Origin: Leptolyngbya subtilissima AS-A7
GTDB taxonomy: Bacteria > Cyanobacteriota > Cyanobacteriia > Phormidesmidales > Phormidesmidaceae
Direction: 5' to 3'
Assembly (NCBI RefSeq): GCF_039962255.1
Contig: NZ_JAMPKY010000004.1
Location: 310,001-374,000, forward strand
DNA: 64,000 bases
Shown: positions 44,248 through 53,220 of the stretch, in pieces
Layout of the letters: each line of letters opens with the position of its first letter
Position numbering within the stretch: the stretch's first letter is position 1
Position numbers and translations under genes: made by a program
The notes under the pieces: model-generated
The model's database searches: none
Told to the model about the DNA's origin: nothing
Seen by the model: only the letters and a program-made list of their open reading frames with translations

Positions 44248-44622
44248 ATGACAACTCTTTTTAACCAACTTGGCGGTACCCTTGCCGTTGACCTAGCGGT
44301 CGAAAAATTCTACGAGCGGGTCTTACAAGACGATCGCATCAAGCATTTCTTTGCCAACGTCAATATGACCAAGCAGCGGGGGCACCAAAAGGCTTTTTTG
44401 ACCTATGCCTTTGGCGGCACCGATAAGTACGACGGTCGCTACATGCGCGAAGCCCACCAAGAGCTAGTCGCAAACCACGGCCTAAACAGCGAACACTTTG
44501 ATGCCGTTGCCGAAGACCTGATGCTGACTTTAGAAGAAATGGGCGTACCTGAGGAACTCAGGTCGCAGGTGGCCGCGATTGCAGCAGCACCCCAGCACAA
44601 GCGGGATGTCCTGAACCAGTAA
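44248..44622 (+). CDS. glbN: Cyanoglobin (group I truncated hemoglobin)
   Basis: A 124-residue globin. Key histidines are at 46 (QRGHQKAF, distal), 70 (MREAHQEL, proximal) and 117 (APQHKRDVLNQ). His117 is the residue that makes a covalent bond to the heme vinyl group in Synechocystis GlbN, so the same crosslink is expected. Family members handle nitric oxide and reactive nitrogen. GGAG lies before ATG 44248, and an intrinsic terminator follows the stop. Confidence 0.95.
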   Translation: MTTLFNQLGGTLAVDLAVEKFYERVLQDDRIKHFFANVNMTKQRGHQKAFLTYAFGGTDKYDGRYMREAHQELVANHGLNSEHFDAVAEDLMLTLEEMGVPEELRSQVAAIAAAPQHKRDVLNQ

Positions 44623-44635
44623 GCGTATCCTAGAG

Positions 44636-44668
44636 AGAGCGTGTCTTAGTAGGACACGCTCTTTTTTT
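44636..44668 (+). terminator. Intrinsic terminator of glbN
   Basis: AGAGCGTGTC pairs perfectly with GACACGCTCT around a 7-base loop and is followed by seven T's. It lies 14 bases past the glbN stop and ends just before the MOSC gene. Confidence 0.92.
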
Positions 44669-44675
44669 GTCGCTC

Positions 44676-45350
44676 ATGTTTGACACGATGCCTGAGATTG
44701 TCTCGATTCAGGTGGGCCTGCCCCAAACCCTGGGCACTGAAGCCGCCCCCAACCCCATGGATCAGCGCTGGACCACCGGCTTCTTCAAGCAGCCCATCAA
44801 TGGTGAGGTGTGGTTGGGCTACACCAACTTAGCCGGGGATGGCCAAGCGGATTTGAAAAACCACGGCGGCGTTGATAAGGCCGTACTGGCCTACAGTGCC
44901 GAGCATTATCCTGAATGGCGATCGCACTTACACAACCCCGAGCTGCCCTACGGTGGCTTTGGCGAAAATTTCACCGTGGCGGGGCAGACCGAGGCCGAGG
45001 TTTGTATTGGCGACACCTACGCGATCGGCAGCGCCAAAGTCCAGGTATCGCAGCCCCGGCAGCCGTGCTGGAAACTGTCTCGCCGCTGGCGGGTGGAGGA
45101 TCTGGCGCTACAGGTGAAAGCCAACGGCCGCAGCGGCTGGTATTTTCGGGTGCTGGAAGAAGGTGTGGTAGAGCCGGGGCTGGCGATGGTGCTGTGCGAT
45201 CGCCCCTACCCCGAATGGACTGTAGCTCGCGCCAACAGCATCATGCACCATGGTTTGGGCGATCGCGTGGCGGCGATGGAGCTGGCGAGTTGCCCCCTGC
45301 TGTCGCGCAACTGGCAAGAAAAATTGCTCAAACGGGGTGCATCGTCCTAG
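44676..45350 (+). CDS. MOSC domain protein (YiiM-like)
   Basis: A 224-residue protein from ATG 44676; ATG 44688 is also possible, and a TTG farther up lies in the terminator. The MOSC domain is marked by NHGGVDKAVLAYSAEHYPEW, YGGFGENFTV and SQPRQPCWKLSRR, with the conserved Cys in PRQPC that holds a sulphur or molybdenum-cofactor thiolate. YiiM-type relatives use a molybdenum cofactor to reduce N-hydroxylated compounds. The last 23 bases overlap the convergent gene. Confidence 0.85.
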   Translation: MFDTMPEIVSIQVGLPQTLGTEAAPNPMDQRWTTGFFKQPINGEVWLGYTNLAGDGQADLKNHGGVDKAVLAYSAEHYPEWRSHLHNPELPYGGFGENFTVAGQTEAEVCIGDTYAIGSAKVQVSQPRQPCWKLSRRWRVEDLALQVKANGRSGWYFRVLEEGVVEPGLAMVLCDRPYPEWTVARANSIMHHGLGDRVAAMELASCPLLSRNWQEKLLKRGASS

Positions 45351-45594
45351 GCGGGGGCGCAGTCGGCTCTAGAGCACAGACCCGAGCCGGCTGCCGAGAC
45401 ACAATCCGCAGCTCGTGGGGGTAGCGCGGACGGGGATCGTTCACCAGCCAGATCGGCGGCACCATAGTGGCTTCGTAGCCCTCAATTTCGTAGAGAATGC
45501 CGGGCTGGTCTACCTGCTCGACAAGGGTGCCGGGCAGGTAGTCAAATAGCTCATCCCAATCGATGGCTGACTCGGGCAGAGATTGGGGATGCAT
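45328..45594 (-). CDS. Small conserved-type protein, second of a coupled pair
   Basis: An 88-residue protein beginning MHPQSLPESAIDWDELFDYL and containing LVEQVDQPGILYEIEGYEATMVPPIWLVNDPRPRYPHELRI. It is soluble and acidic in the first half. The ATG overlaps the stop of the gene upstream (TAATG), so translation is coupled. No family is recognised. Confidence 0.7.
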   Translation of the reverse strand: MHPQSLPESAIDWDELFDYLPGTLVEQVDQPGILYEIEGYEATMVPPIWLVNDPRPRYPHELRIVSRQPARVCALEPTAPPPRTMHPV

Positions 45595-45821
45595 TAGGCG
45601 TAAAAGTGGCTTTTGTGCAGCACGGTTTCGCCGTGGTCGGGCACCCAGACGACCCAGGTATCGGGCGACTCTTGACACAGCAGCTTGGCTTCATCGGCGG
45701 CATAGGCGCTGAGCGGCTCGGCCAACTTGACCCAGGTGTCGCGGGTGTAGGTAATATGACAAACAGGCTGCCAGCCAGCAGCGGGCTTGCGGTCGGTTTG
45801 GGAATGAACTTGTGGAATCAT
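45594..45821 (-). CDS. Small conserved-type protein, first of a coupled pair
   Basis: A 75-residue protein starting MIPQVHSQTDRKPAAGWQPV, with TWVKLAEPLSAYAADEAKLLCQE and DTWVVWVPDHGETVLHKSHFYA. The tryptophan-rich second half suggests a small beta fold. Its stop shares one base with the start of the next gene. GAGG lies upstream of ATG 45821. No family is recognised. Confidence 0.7.
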   Translation of the reverse strand: MIPQVHSQTDRKPAAGWQPVCHITYTRDTWVKLAEPLSAYAADEAKLLCQESPDTWVVWVPDHGETVLHKSHFYA

Positions 45822-46105
45822 GAGGTCGCCTCTGAGGAGTTAATGCGGGCGACAGACCGATCTTGAGTCGAAGGAAGCTTGGGCGAACAAGAAGCAGTCA
45901 GTCAGGCATTTCTGTAGTCATTTTTACAAAACGCCCGAGAAAATGGAACAACCGTGGGAGATAAATTCACAAACCCTGACTTAACAGCCGCTGGTTGGCC
46001 TATCTATGAGAAAGTGGATCCGCAGCGCTGAGCGATTGGCTCACCGCAAGTAGCTGAAAAGAGCGTGGCAGTATTTCTACCAAACGGCCACAATCAGCAC
46101 CCTAT

Positions 46106-47375
46106 TCAAATTCCCTGAAACTCCTGGAGCAGTAGCGCCAGACGAATCTGCACAGCCTCGTCAAACCGGCGAGGGTCAAGCCCTGTTAGGGAGGTGATCT
46201 TTTCCAGGCGGTAGGTGAGGGTGTTGCGGTGGATGCAAAGCCGCTTTGCCGTCGTGATTGGGGCGCAGTCTTCAGAAAAGAAAACCTTTAGAGTATTGAT
46301 TAACTCGGGTTCATTGTCTAAAGGACTGAGCAAATGTAGGGCCAGGTCCTACCTTGGTGCGTTCGTCAGCAACACAGGCAAAGGCGGCAATACCCAAATC
46401 ATCTAGACAGTAAACCCGGTTGTGACCGTCAAACTGCCGTCCTAGCCGCAGGGCAACCTGGGCATCTTGGTAGGAGCGCGCCAGGCCTAGCAAACCGGGA
46501 TGATAGCGACCAATGCCAACGCTGAGGGTGGTGCCCGTTTCTTCTCGCAGCCGCATCAGGAGGGCATCGCCAGCCCGTTTGAGTGCCTCTAAGTTGGTCC
46601 AAGAGCAGCCTAAGCTATCGCCACGGGTGGCGGTGTCGTGACCGGCCCAGGGGCTCAGATTTTTGCTGTCGCTAGCTTTGAGCACAGCAAATTGGCCGCC
46701 CCCTAGATCGGCACAAATAGTTTCGTCGGGCAGGTTGAAGAATGTGACGATGCTGTTGACAATGGCTTGAGAGCAACGCTGCTGGCTGGGGTTAGCTTCG
46801 TCGAGGGCTCGGCTCATGGACAGCATGGCATCGGTAGCATCGACTAAAATCACGGCTCTAGGGGGAGTCAAATCAATACCCAACAGGTTGGCCTGCTGAA
46901 GAACCGTGTCTTCCTCAGTGATGCGGCCTTTGAGCAAGTTCGAAATGACTTGATTCTTATAAACTTGTTGCTGTGGGAAAGTAGCAGCAGCCAGTTGACT
47001 CACTAGCAAATCTAGAAAAGCGCGGGCATGCTTAGGGGAGAGCACTTCACCATCCATCCCCTGTTCAATCTTGACTTCCCCTACTTGGTCGTGTACGTAG
47101 AGCGGCAGACTTAAGTATTGATTAGATGAGGCCCGATCGCGGTGGCTTTTTCTATCAAAGCGATGGTGTCGATGGAACTGCCGACTGGCTACCAAGTTTT
47201 GATTTGAGTCACTAACAAAGACGGCTGTTTGCAGGAGCGACGACAGCTGTTTAGCAACTACATGGGCAACATGTTCAAATGTTTTTGACACAGCTAACGC
47301 AATGCGTAAGGTTCCTAGACGCTCTATCAACTGTACAAATATTGGCACCGCAAAACGGTTTGAGCACTCAGGCAA
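46106..47375 (-). pseudogene. PucR/CdaR-type transcriptional regulator interrupted by a frameshift
   Basis: Two frames together encode about 420 residues. The first (47375 to about 46346) has an N-terminal sensory part (LGTLRIALAVSKTFEHVAHVVAKQL) and a central region ending DDLGIAAFACVADERTK. The second supplies DLALHLLSPLDNEPELINTL and the HTH_30 DNA-binding end KRLCIHRNTLTYRLEKITSLTGLDPRRFDEAVQIRLALLL. Removing one C at 46348-46349 joins them in a natural family sequence. The start may be TTG 47375 or GTG 47348. Such regulators sense small acids or sugars. It may be a recent pseudogene, a base-calling error or a programmed shift. Confidence 0.85.
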
Positions 47376-47395
47376 TCAAACCTTCTGTTATTTCT

Positions 47396-47482
47396 GAAGT
47401 GAGAATTTTAACTACACGGCTGGCAATCACAAATCCCGGCTAGCCAAAAGTTTTTCATTCATTGCCTAATATTTCTCACTTC
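47396..47482. promoter_or_regulatory. Inverted 10-base motif pair upstream of the regulator gene
   Basis: GAAGTGAGAA at 47,396 and its exact reverse complement at 47,473 face each other 67 bases apart, just upstream of the PucR/CdaR-type gene. The pair could be an operator for autoregulation or for the divergent glycosyltransferase island. The rest of the 47,376-47,844 gap is AT-rich with no ORF. Confidence 0.4.
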
Positions 47483-47844
47483 ACAGGGCTGTTTAGCGAT
47501 CGCTTTTTTGAAGCCGATCGCATCTTTAGAAATAATTAAATAGTTGGTCGTGAACATTAGCTAGCAGAATCGGCTCAGACCTAAAATTGATTGTAGTTAA
47601 TACTTAGAGTCGTTTCAAGGTTCTGCTTTAGCATCTATCCAAAGGAATATTTCGAAAGATTGGTAAGAATATGTGTGCCTTAAAAAATATGGGGATTTGA
47701 AGATAACTGAAACTGCTTTGTTGACTGATTGTGCAAGTGCACAAAATGCCTAGCCTAGATACCAGAATTGTTTTGTCAAATGTCCAATGCGGTGATATTT
47801 GAACATCCCTAGCATGACTTTCATAGTTGTTAAGAGGTCGGCGC

Positions 47845-48912
47845 ATGACCTGTCGCCTCCCAATACCGCTGACTGCTCACATTTTAGTCGTGCGTTCTTT
47901 ACCCGGCCTGGGAGATCTGCTTTGTGCTGTGCCGGCACTGCGATCGCTGCGATCGGCATACCCATTTGCCAAAATCACCTGGCTGGGGTTACCCGGAACG
48001 GAATGGTTTAGCCAGCGATTTAACCATCTGATTGATCATTGGTTGCCGTTTCCAGGTTTCCCTGGCATTCCTGAGGGCTGGCAGAGCCCACAAAAGACAG
48101 TTGAATTTTTAGGGCAGATCCAGTGCCAGCACTACGATTTGGTGTTGCAACTCCACGGCAACGGCAGCTCGATTAATTCTTTTCTCGCGCTGCTGGGGGC
48201 CAGACAGCAGGCGGGGTTTTATCTGCCAGGTCAATTTTGTCCTGATCCCCGCTACTTTTTGCCCTATCCACAGCAGGGATCAGAGGCCGATCGGTTGCTG
48301 CGGCTGACGGAGTTTTTGGGCCTGCCGGAGCAGCGCCCAGAACTGGAGTTTCCGCTGTCAGAGGATGAGTATGAGGCGGGGCTACAGCTACTAAAGTCCC
48401 ACGACCTGTCCTCAGGCCAATACATCTGCCTGCATCCGGGGGCAAATAGCGCAGATCGCCGCTGGTCGATTGACGGGTTCACTCAGGTCGCTCAATCGCT
48501 GGCGAACCAGGGCTACCGCATTGTGCTGACGGGCACCTATGCTGAGCGGGGGCTGACCGCACAGATCTGTGCCGCTGTAGGGGCTGTATCGCTTGATTTG
48601 GCTGGTTGTACAGCCCTGGGGGAGTTAGCAGTGCTGCTGCAGCAAGCGGCGCTACTGATCTGCAACGACACCGGCATTTCACACCTGGGGGCCGCGCTCA
48701 AGGTGCCGAGCGTGGTGGTGTTTAGCAACTCAGAGGTAGAGCGCTGGGCTCCCAGCAACAGCGCTTCAGGGAAGGGTTTGGAACAGGGCCGCCACCGTAT
48801 CGTTGACAGCCGTCAGACTGGAGCGGCTACCGCTTGGGCGGTGCTGGCTCAGGCGCGATCGCTCCTCAACGCTCAGTCTCAACTCCTACCAGAGGTGTGC
48901 TATGCCCGCTAA
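47845..48912 (+). CDS. GT9 glycosyltransferase (heptosyltransferase family)
   Basis: A 355-residue protein from ATG 47845 (GAGG upstream); a TTG six codons earlier is in frame. The N-terminal half has ILVVRSLPGLGDLLCAVPALRSLR, the family entry, and the C-terminal half YICLHPGANSADRRWSIDGFTQVA and LLICNDTGISHLGAALKVPSVVVFSNSE, which bind the ADP-sugar. GT9 enzymes normally transfer heptose from ADP-heptose to an acceptor. It opens the island, and the next gene overlaps its end by 11 bases. Confidence 0.9.
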   Translation: MTCRLPIPLTAHILVVRSLPGLGDLLCAVPALRSLRSAYPFAKITWLGLPGTEWFSQRFNHLIDHWLPFPGFPGIPEGWQSPQKTVEFLGQIQCQHYDLVLQLHGNGSSINSFLALLGARQQAGFYLPGQFCPDPRYFLPYPQQGSEADRLLRLTEFLGLPEQRPELEFPLSEDEYEAGLQLLKSHDLSSGQYICLHPGANSADRRWSIDGFTQVAQSLANQGYRIVLTGTYAERGLTAQICAAVGAVSLDLAGCTALGELAVLLQQAALLICNDTGISHLGAALKVPSVVVFSNSEVERWAPSNSASGKGLEQGRHRIVDSRQTGAATAWAVLAQARSLLNAQSQLLPEVCYAR

Positions 48913-49318
48913 AACAACCGCTCAACGGCAAAAGGTCCTGGTTCTCAACATTCGTGGGGGCAGTGCGCTGCTGGAGTTGCGAACCACGTTCCCCGAGGCC
49001 GAACTGACGGTGGTTGAATCTAGCCAAATCGCAAGCTGGTTGAGCGCCGATGAGGCGACGCTGGTGGACTGGCAGCAGGCGATTGGCTGGTTGCGCCAAG
49101 GTGGGTTTGACGCGGCCATAATTCTCACGGCACCGGGGCAGTCTCCCTACACCCTGGGCTACCTCTGCTATTTGGCGGGCATCCCGATTCGCATCGGCCG
49201 GTCTAGCGAGTTTGGGGGGCAGGTGCTGAACCGCTGTGCGACGCCAGACCAAGACGACGACGCTTTGGCGGTCCTGCTGAGGGGGAGCGGGCGATCGCTG
49301 GCCTCGGCACTCCGCTAA
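48902..49318 (+). CDS. Isolated GT9 N-terminal domain
   Basis: A 138-residue protein from ATG 48902, overlapping the previous stop by 11 bases. It contains VLVLNIRGGSALLELRTTFPEAELTVVESSQ and the later FDAAIILTAPGQSPYTLGYLCYLAGIPIRIGRSSEFGG, matching only the first (acceptor-side) domain of GT9 enzymes. The ADP-sugar-binding C-terminal domain is missing. It may be a truncated remnant or act with the GT9 enzyme encoded just upstream. Confidence 0.8.
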   Translation: MPAKTTAQRQKVLVLNIRGGSALLELRTTFPEAELTVVESSQIASWLSADEATLVDWQQAIGWLRQGGFDAAIILTAPGQSPYTLGYLCYLAGIPIRIGRSSEFGGQVLNRCATPDQDDDALAVLLRGSGRSLASALR

Positions 49319-49343
49319 TTCCTACAACACAAGTTTTCTTCCC

Positions 49344-50330
49344 ATGCGACGACTGCGAATTCTCACCTGGCACGTACACGGTAGTTATCTCTACTACCTA
49401 ACCCAGGCCCCCCACGACTTTTACTTGCCCACCAAACCGGGCTTTCCGGAGGGCTACGGCGGGCGGCTGCCGGGGTTTGACTGGGGCAGCAACGTCCACG
49501 ATATTCCGGCCGAAGCTGTGCAGCACCAGGAGTTTGACTGCATTTTGTTTCAGTCGGCCCGCAACTACCAGGAAGATCAGTACGAGCTGCTCAGCCCAGA
49601 GCAACGGCAGCTGCCCCAGCTGTTTTTAGAGCACGACCCGCCTCGGCAGCAGCCCACAGACACTCGCCATGTGGTGGACGATCCTCACCTGCTGCTGGTG
49701 CATGTGACGGCCTTTAACCAGCTGATGTGGGACTGTGGCTCTACACCAACTCGGGTGGTTGAACATGGCGTGATGGTACCCGAGGGCGTGCGCTATTCGG
49801 GCGAGATTCCGAGGGGCATTGTGGTGGTTAACGGGCTGCGATCGCGCGGTCGCCGCCTGGGGGCCGATGTGTTTGAGCAGGTGCGTCAGCAGGTGCCTCT
49901 CGACTTGGTGGGCATGGATGCCGAGAGCTTGGGCGGTCTGGGCGAAGTGGACCATACCGCGCTGCCGGAGCTGGTGGCCCGCTATCGGTTCTTCTTTCAC
50001 CCAATTCGCTATACCAGTTTGGGTCTGGCGGTGTGCGAAGCGATGTGCTTGGGGGTGCCGGTGGTAGGGCTCGCCACCACAGAGCTAGCCATGGTGGTTG
50101 AAAACGGCGTCTCGGGCTACATCGACACCAACCCGGCAGCCCTGGTGCCCCGCATGCAGCAGCTGATCGACGACCCGGCCCTGGCCCAGCGCCTGAGCCA
50201 GGGAGCCCAGCGGGCGGGCATGGCCCGGTTCAACATGCCGCGATTTGTGCAGGACTGGAATGCTGCCTTTGCTGAAGCGCTGGAGTTGGGGCGCGATCGC
50301 CAAAGCCACCGCGCCCCGGCCCTAATCTAG
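49344..50330 (+). CDS. GT4-type glycosyltransferase
   Basis: A 328-residue protein. The C-terminal donor domain is clear: FFFHPIRYTSLGLAVCEAMCLGVPVVGLATTELAMVVENGVSGYID, with the E-x7-E-type pattern of GT4 enzymes. The N-terminal domain starts LRILTWHVHGSYLYYLTQAPHDF, which is unusual. Sugar and acceptor are unknown, but the place between a GT9 and the fused GT4-GmhA gene ties it to the same glycan. Confidence 0.85.
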   Translation: MRRLRILTWHVHGSYLYYLTQAPHDFYLPTKPGFPEGYGGRLPGFDWGSNVHDIPAEAVQHQEFDCILFQSARNYQEDQYELLSPEQRQLPQLFLEHDPPRQQPTDTRHVVDDPHLLLVHVTAFNQLMWDCGSTPTRVVEHGVMVPEGVRYSGEIPRGIVVVNGLRSRGRRLGADVFEQVRQQVPLDLVGMDAESLGGLGEVDHTALPELVARYRFFFHPIRYTSLGLAVCEAMCLGVPVVGLATTELAMVVENGVSGYIDTNPAALVPRMQQLIDDPALAQRLSQGAQRAGMARFNMPRFVQDWNAAFAEALELGRDRQSHRAPALI

Positions 50331-50386
50331 CCCCGCAAGCTAAGTGAAACGCCACATTAAACAACCCTCTCCCCTGCCATAGGAAC

Positions 50387-50403
50387 GGTGGGCATTGCCC
50401 ACC
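50387..50403 (+). repeat. Short palindromic repeat GGTGGGCATTGCCCACC
   Basis: A 17-base palindrome followed by CTAC. A close copy (GGTGGGCGATGCCCACC) followed by the same CTAC lies at 58,174. Similar sequences are widely scattered in cyanobacterial genomes. Confidence 0.6.
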
Positions 50404-50464
50404 CTACCGCCCCCCTTTGCCTCTGCCTCGAACCCTAAATTCTTCACCCTCACTCTCAAACCCT

Positions 50465-52414
50465 ATGACTAAGCGGATTGCCATCATCAGTGAACATGCC
50501 TCGCCCCTGGGCAGCTTTGGCGGCACCGACAGCGGTGGACAGAATGTCTATGTGGGTCAAACGGCCAAACAGCTGGCGGCCCTGGGCTACCAGGTGGATG
50601 TCTTCACCCGCCGCGATGACGCGGCCCTGCCGGAGCTGATGCTGTGGCACAACGGCATTCGCATTATCCATGTGCCGGCGGGGCCGCCGGAGCCGGTGCC
50701 TAAGGAAGACCTGCTGCCCCACATGGGAAGTTTTAGTCGCTACGTGCTAGCCTTTGCCCGGCGACAGCAGCGGCAGAATGAGGGCTACCACCTGATCCAC
50801 GCCAATTTTTGGATGTCGGCCTTGGTGGCCAGCCAGGTGAAACAGCATCTGGGAATTCCGTTTGTGGTTACGTTTCACGCCCTGGGCAAGGTGCGGCGGC
50901 GGCACCAGGGGCAGGCCGACCGGTTTCCCAATGAGCGCTTCGCCGTTGAAGAGCAGGTGGTGGAAACAGCGGACGGCATTGTGGCCGAATGCCCCCAGGA
51001 TCGCGACGACCTGATTCAGCTCTACGGCGCTAAGGCCGACAAAATTCACATCGTGCCCTGCGGCGTCGATCTGAGCGAGTTTTGGCCGGTTCCCAAAGCC
51101 CAGGCGCGGGCAACCCTGGGGCTGTCGATGCAGGAGCGGGTGGTGCTCCAGCTGGGCCGCATGGTGCCGCGCAAGGGGGTCGATACGGTGATTGAGGCGA
51201 TCGCCATGCTGGCCCAGCAAGATCTGCCCACGCGGCTGGTGGTGGTGGGCGGCGAATCGCCGCTGCCTGACCCTGAAAAAACGCCCGAAATTGGCCGGTT
51301 GCAGGCGCTGACGGCAAAGCTGGGCCTCCAGGATCGAGTCACCTTTGTCGGCCAGCGGGAGCGAGAGGTGCTGAAGTATTTCTACAGCGCCGCCGATTTG
51401 TTTGTGACCACCCCCTGGTACGAACCCTTTGGCATCACTCCGCTGGAGGCGATGGCCTGCGGCACCCCCGTGATCGGCTCCAACGTGGGGGGGATCAAGT
51501 TCACCGTGCGGGATGGGGAGACGGGCTACCTGGTGTCGCCCAAGGCAGCGGGGGAGCTGTGCGATCGCATCGCCTTTCTCTACCGGCATCCCGACGTGCT
51601 CAACCTGTTTGGGCGGCAGGCCCTGCGCCACGTGACCCGCCAGTTCACCTGGCCTAAGGTGGCTAGCGCCCTAGCCTCGATCTACGAGTCTGTCCTGGCT
51701 AAAACCGCTGCCCCAGACGTTTCAGTAGACACCACCGAGGCCGATCTGGCTCAGATGGAAGCCCGCTTTGACGCCGCGATTTTGGCCCTGCGCCAGTCGC
51801 GCCGCTTGCTCAGCGGCGATATTTTGGCGGTGTCGCGTCGGCTCAGCCAGTGCTTTAGCCGCGGGGGCAAGGTGCTGGTGTGCGGCAACGGGGGCAGCGC
51901 TGCCGATGCCCAACACTTTGCCGCCGAGCTAGTGGGCCGCTTTCAGTGCCAGCAGCGGGCCGGGCTGCCGGTGATGGCCCTGACCGCCGACACCGCCCTG
52001 CTCACCGCCTGGGCCAACGACGTGGGCTATAACGACATCTTTGCCCGCCAGGTGTCTACCTTTGCCCAGCCTGAAGATGTGCTGGTGGTGATCAGCACCA
52101 GCGGCCGCTCCCGCAACTTAATCGAGGCGGTGGCTGCGGCCAAAACCCGCAACGTCCACTGCATTGGGCTGCTGGGCGGCAGTGGCGGTGACCTACTGCC
52201 TCTGGTAGATGAGGCGATCTGCGTACCCAGCCCCGATCCTCAACGCATTCAGGAGGTGCAGATTTTAACCCTGCACCTGATCTGCGAGTGGATTGAGGAC
52301 GATTTGCGGCGATCGGACCGCCCTATCCAGCGATCGCTGGCGAGCGTCCCCCCCGCCAAGGCGATCGAGACCCCTCGTCCCACCGCGTCGGTCTCGGCCA
52401 GCCAGAGCGGCTGA
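50465..52414 (+). CDS. GT4 glycosyltransferase fused to a GmhA-like phosphoheptose isomerase
   Basis: A 649-residue fusion from ATG 50465. Residues about 1-415 are a GT4 transferase of the sucrose-synthase-like type (GSFGGTDSGGQNVYVGQTAKQL; TTPWYEPFGITPLEAMACGTPVIGSNVGG). Residues about 440-620 form a SIS domain of the GmhA type: CGNGGSAADAQHFAAELVGRF, ISTSGRSRNLIEAVAAA and RIQEVQILTLHLICEWIE. The His in TLHL aligns with the catalytic His of GmhA as I read it. The isomerase would make D-glycero-D-manno-heptose 7-phosphate from sedoheptulose 7-phosphate, and the transferase presumably handles a related sugar. Fusion of the two is uncommon. Confidence 0.9.
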   Translation: MTKRIAIISEHASPLGSFGGTDSGGQNVYVGQTAKQLAALGYQVDVFTRRDDAALPELMLWHNGIRIIHVPAGPPEPVPKEDLLPHMGSFSRYVLAFARRQQRQNEGYHLIHANFWMSALVASQVKQHLGIPFVVTFHALGKVRRRHQGQADRFPNERFAVEEQVVETADGIVAECPQDRDDLIQLYGAKADKIHIVPCGVDLSEFWPVPKAQARATLGLSMQERVVLQLGRMVPRKGVDTVIEAIAMLAQQDLPTRLVVVGGESPLPDPEKTPEIGRLQALTAKLGLQDRVTFVGQREREVLKYFYSAADLFVTTPWYEPFGITPLEAMACGTPVIGSNVGGIKFTVRDGETGYLVSPKAAGELCDRIAFLYRHPDVLNLFGRQALRHVTRQFTWPKVASALASIYESVLAKTAAPDVSVDTTEADLAQMEARFDAAILALRQSRRLLSGDILAVSRRLSQCFSRGGKVLVCGNGGSAADAQHFAAELVGRFQCQQRAGLPVMALTADTALLTAWANDVGYNDIFARQVSTFAQPEDVLVVISTSGRSRNLIEAVAAAKTRNVHCIGLLGGSGGDLLPLVDEAICVPSPDPQRIQEVQILTLHLICEWIEDDLRRSDRPIQRSLASVPPAKAIETPRPTASVSASQSG

Positions 52415-52463
52415 GACCACCCAATTCCCTTTCCAACACAGTATTTTTTAACTAGGAATCAGC

Positions 52464-53219
52464 ATGCAAACCCTGACTAAAACAGCCAATTCCATCCCTT
52501 CTCTAGACGGCAAAGTCGCGATCGTCACCGGCGGGGCGCGGGGCCTAGGAGCGGCCACCTGCCAATGCCTAGCCGCTGCCGGATTGAACGTGGTCGTCGC
52601 TGACCTGCGCCACGAGTTGGCCACCGGCCTTGCCCAGGAAATTGAGGCTTCTAGCGGTAGCGCTATGGCTCTCAACCTGGATGTCACCAGCCCTGCTAGC
52701 GCCGCCGCTCTGCTCGATCAGGTGCTCGATCGCTACGGCCGCATCGACGTGCTGATTAACAACGCTGGCATTGACGTCACCGAATCGGTAGAAGACCTGA
52801 CCCACGACCAGTGGCAGCAGGTAATTAACGTCAACCTCAACGGCCCGTTTTATATGTCTAAAGCCGTTTTTCCTGCCATGCGCGAAAACGGAGGCGGCCA
52901 CATTATCAATATTGTTTCCACTGCCGCCAAACGGGCCTGGGCCAACGCCTCCGCCTACCACGCCAGCAAATGGGGCCTGCTGGGCTTCTCTCAAGCGCTG
53001 CACGTGGAAGGACGACCTCACAACATCAAAGTTACCTCTCTGATTGCCGGCGGCATGCGCACCCCGTTTTTGCTAGAGCGCTTCCCCGACATCGACCAGA
53101 CCACCCTACAAGACCCCGCCAATGTGGCTGAGACCATCCGCTACCTGCTGATGCAGCCCCCCGGCACGGTGATCTCGGAGATGATGGTGCTGCCGATGAA
53201 GGAGACTTCGTGGCCGTAG
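52464..53219 (+). CDS. Classical short-chain dehydrogenase/reductase (SDR)
   Basis: A 251-residue protein. The cofactor loop is TGGARGLG, then NNAGID, catalytic Ser in NIVSTAAKR and YHASK. The Asp at the end of the second strand (VVVADLRHE) favours NAD(H). It is a classical SDR, not the extended type, so it is not HldD. Its place between the GmhA fusion and gmhB suggests a step in sugar modification. Confidence 0.85.
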   Translation: MQTLTKTANSIPSLDGKVAIVTGGARGLGAATCQCLAAAGLNVVVADLRHELATGLAQEIEASSGSAMALNLDVTSPASAAALLDQVLDRYGRIDVLINNAGIDVTESVEDLTHDQWQQVINVNLNGPFYMSKAVFPAMRENGGGHIINIVSTAAKRAWANASAYHASKWGLLGFSQALHVEGRPHNIKVTSLIAGGMRTPFLLERFPDIDQTTLQDPANVAETIRYLLMQPPGTVISEMMVLPMKETSWP

Positions 53220-53220
53220 G

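Noticed and set aside
44667-44690. TTG 44667 as the MOSC gene start
   Set aside because: It lies in the T-tract of the glbN terminator, so a start at ATG 44676 or 44688 is more likely.
47540-47560. Another family A core (GGTCGTGAAC near 47,545)
   Set aside because: No GGTNNAN heptads flank it, so it is most likely chance.
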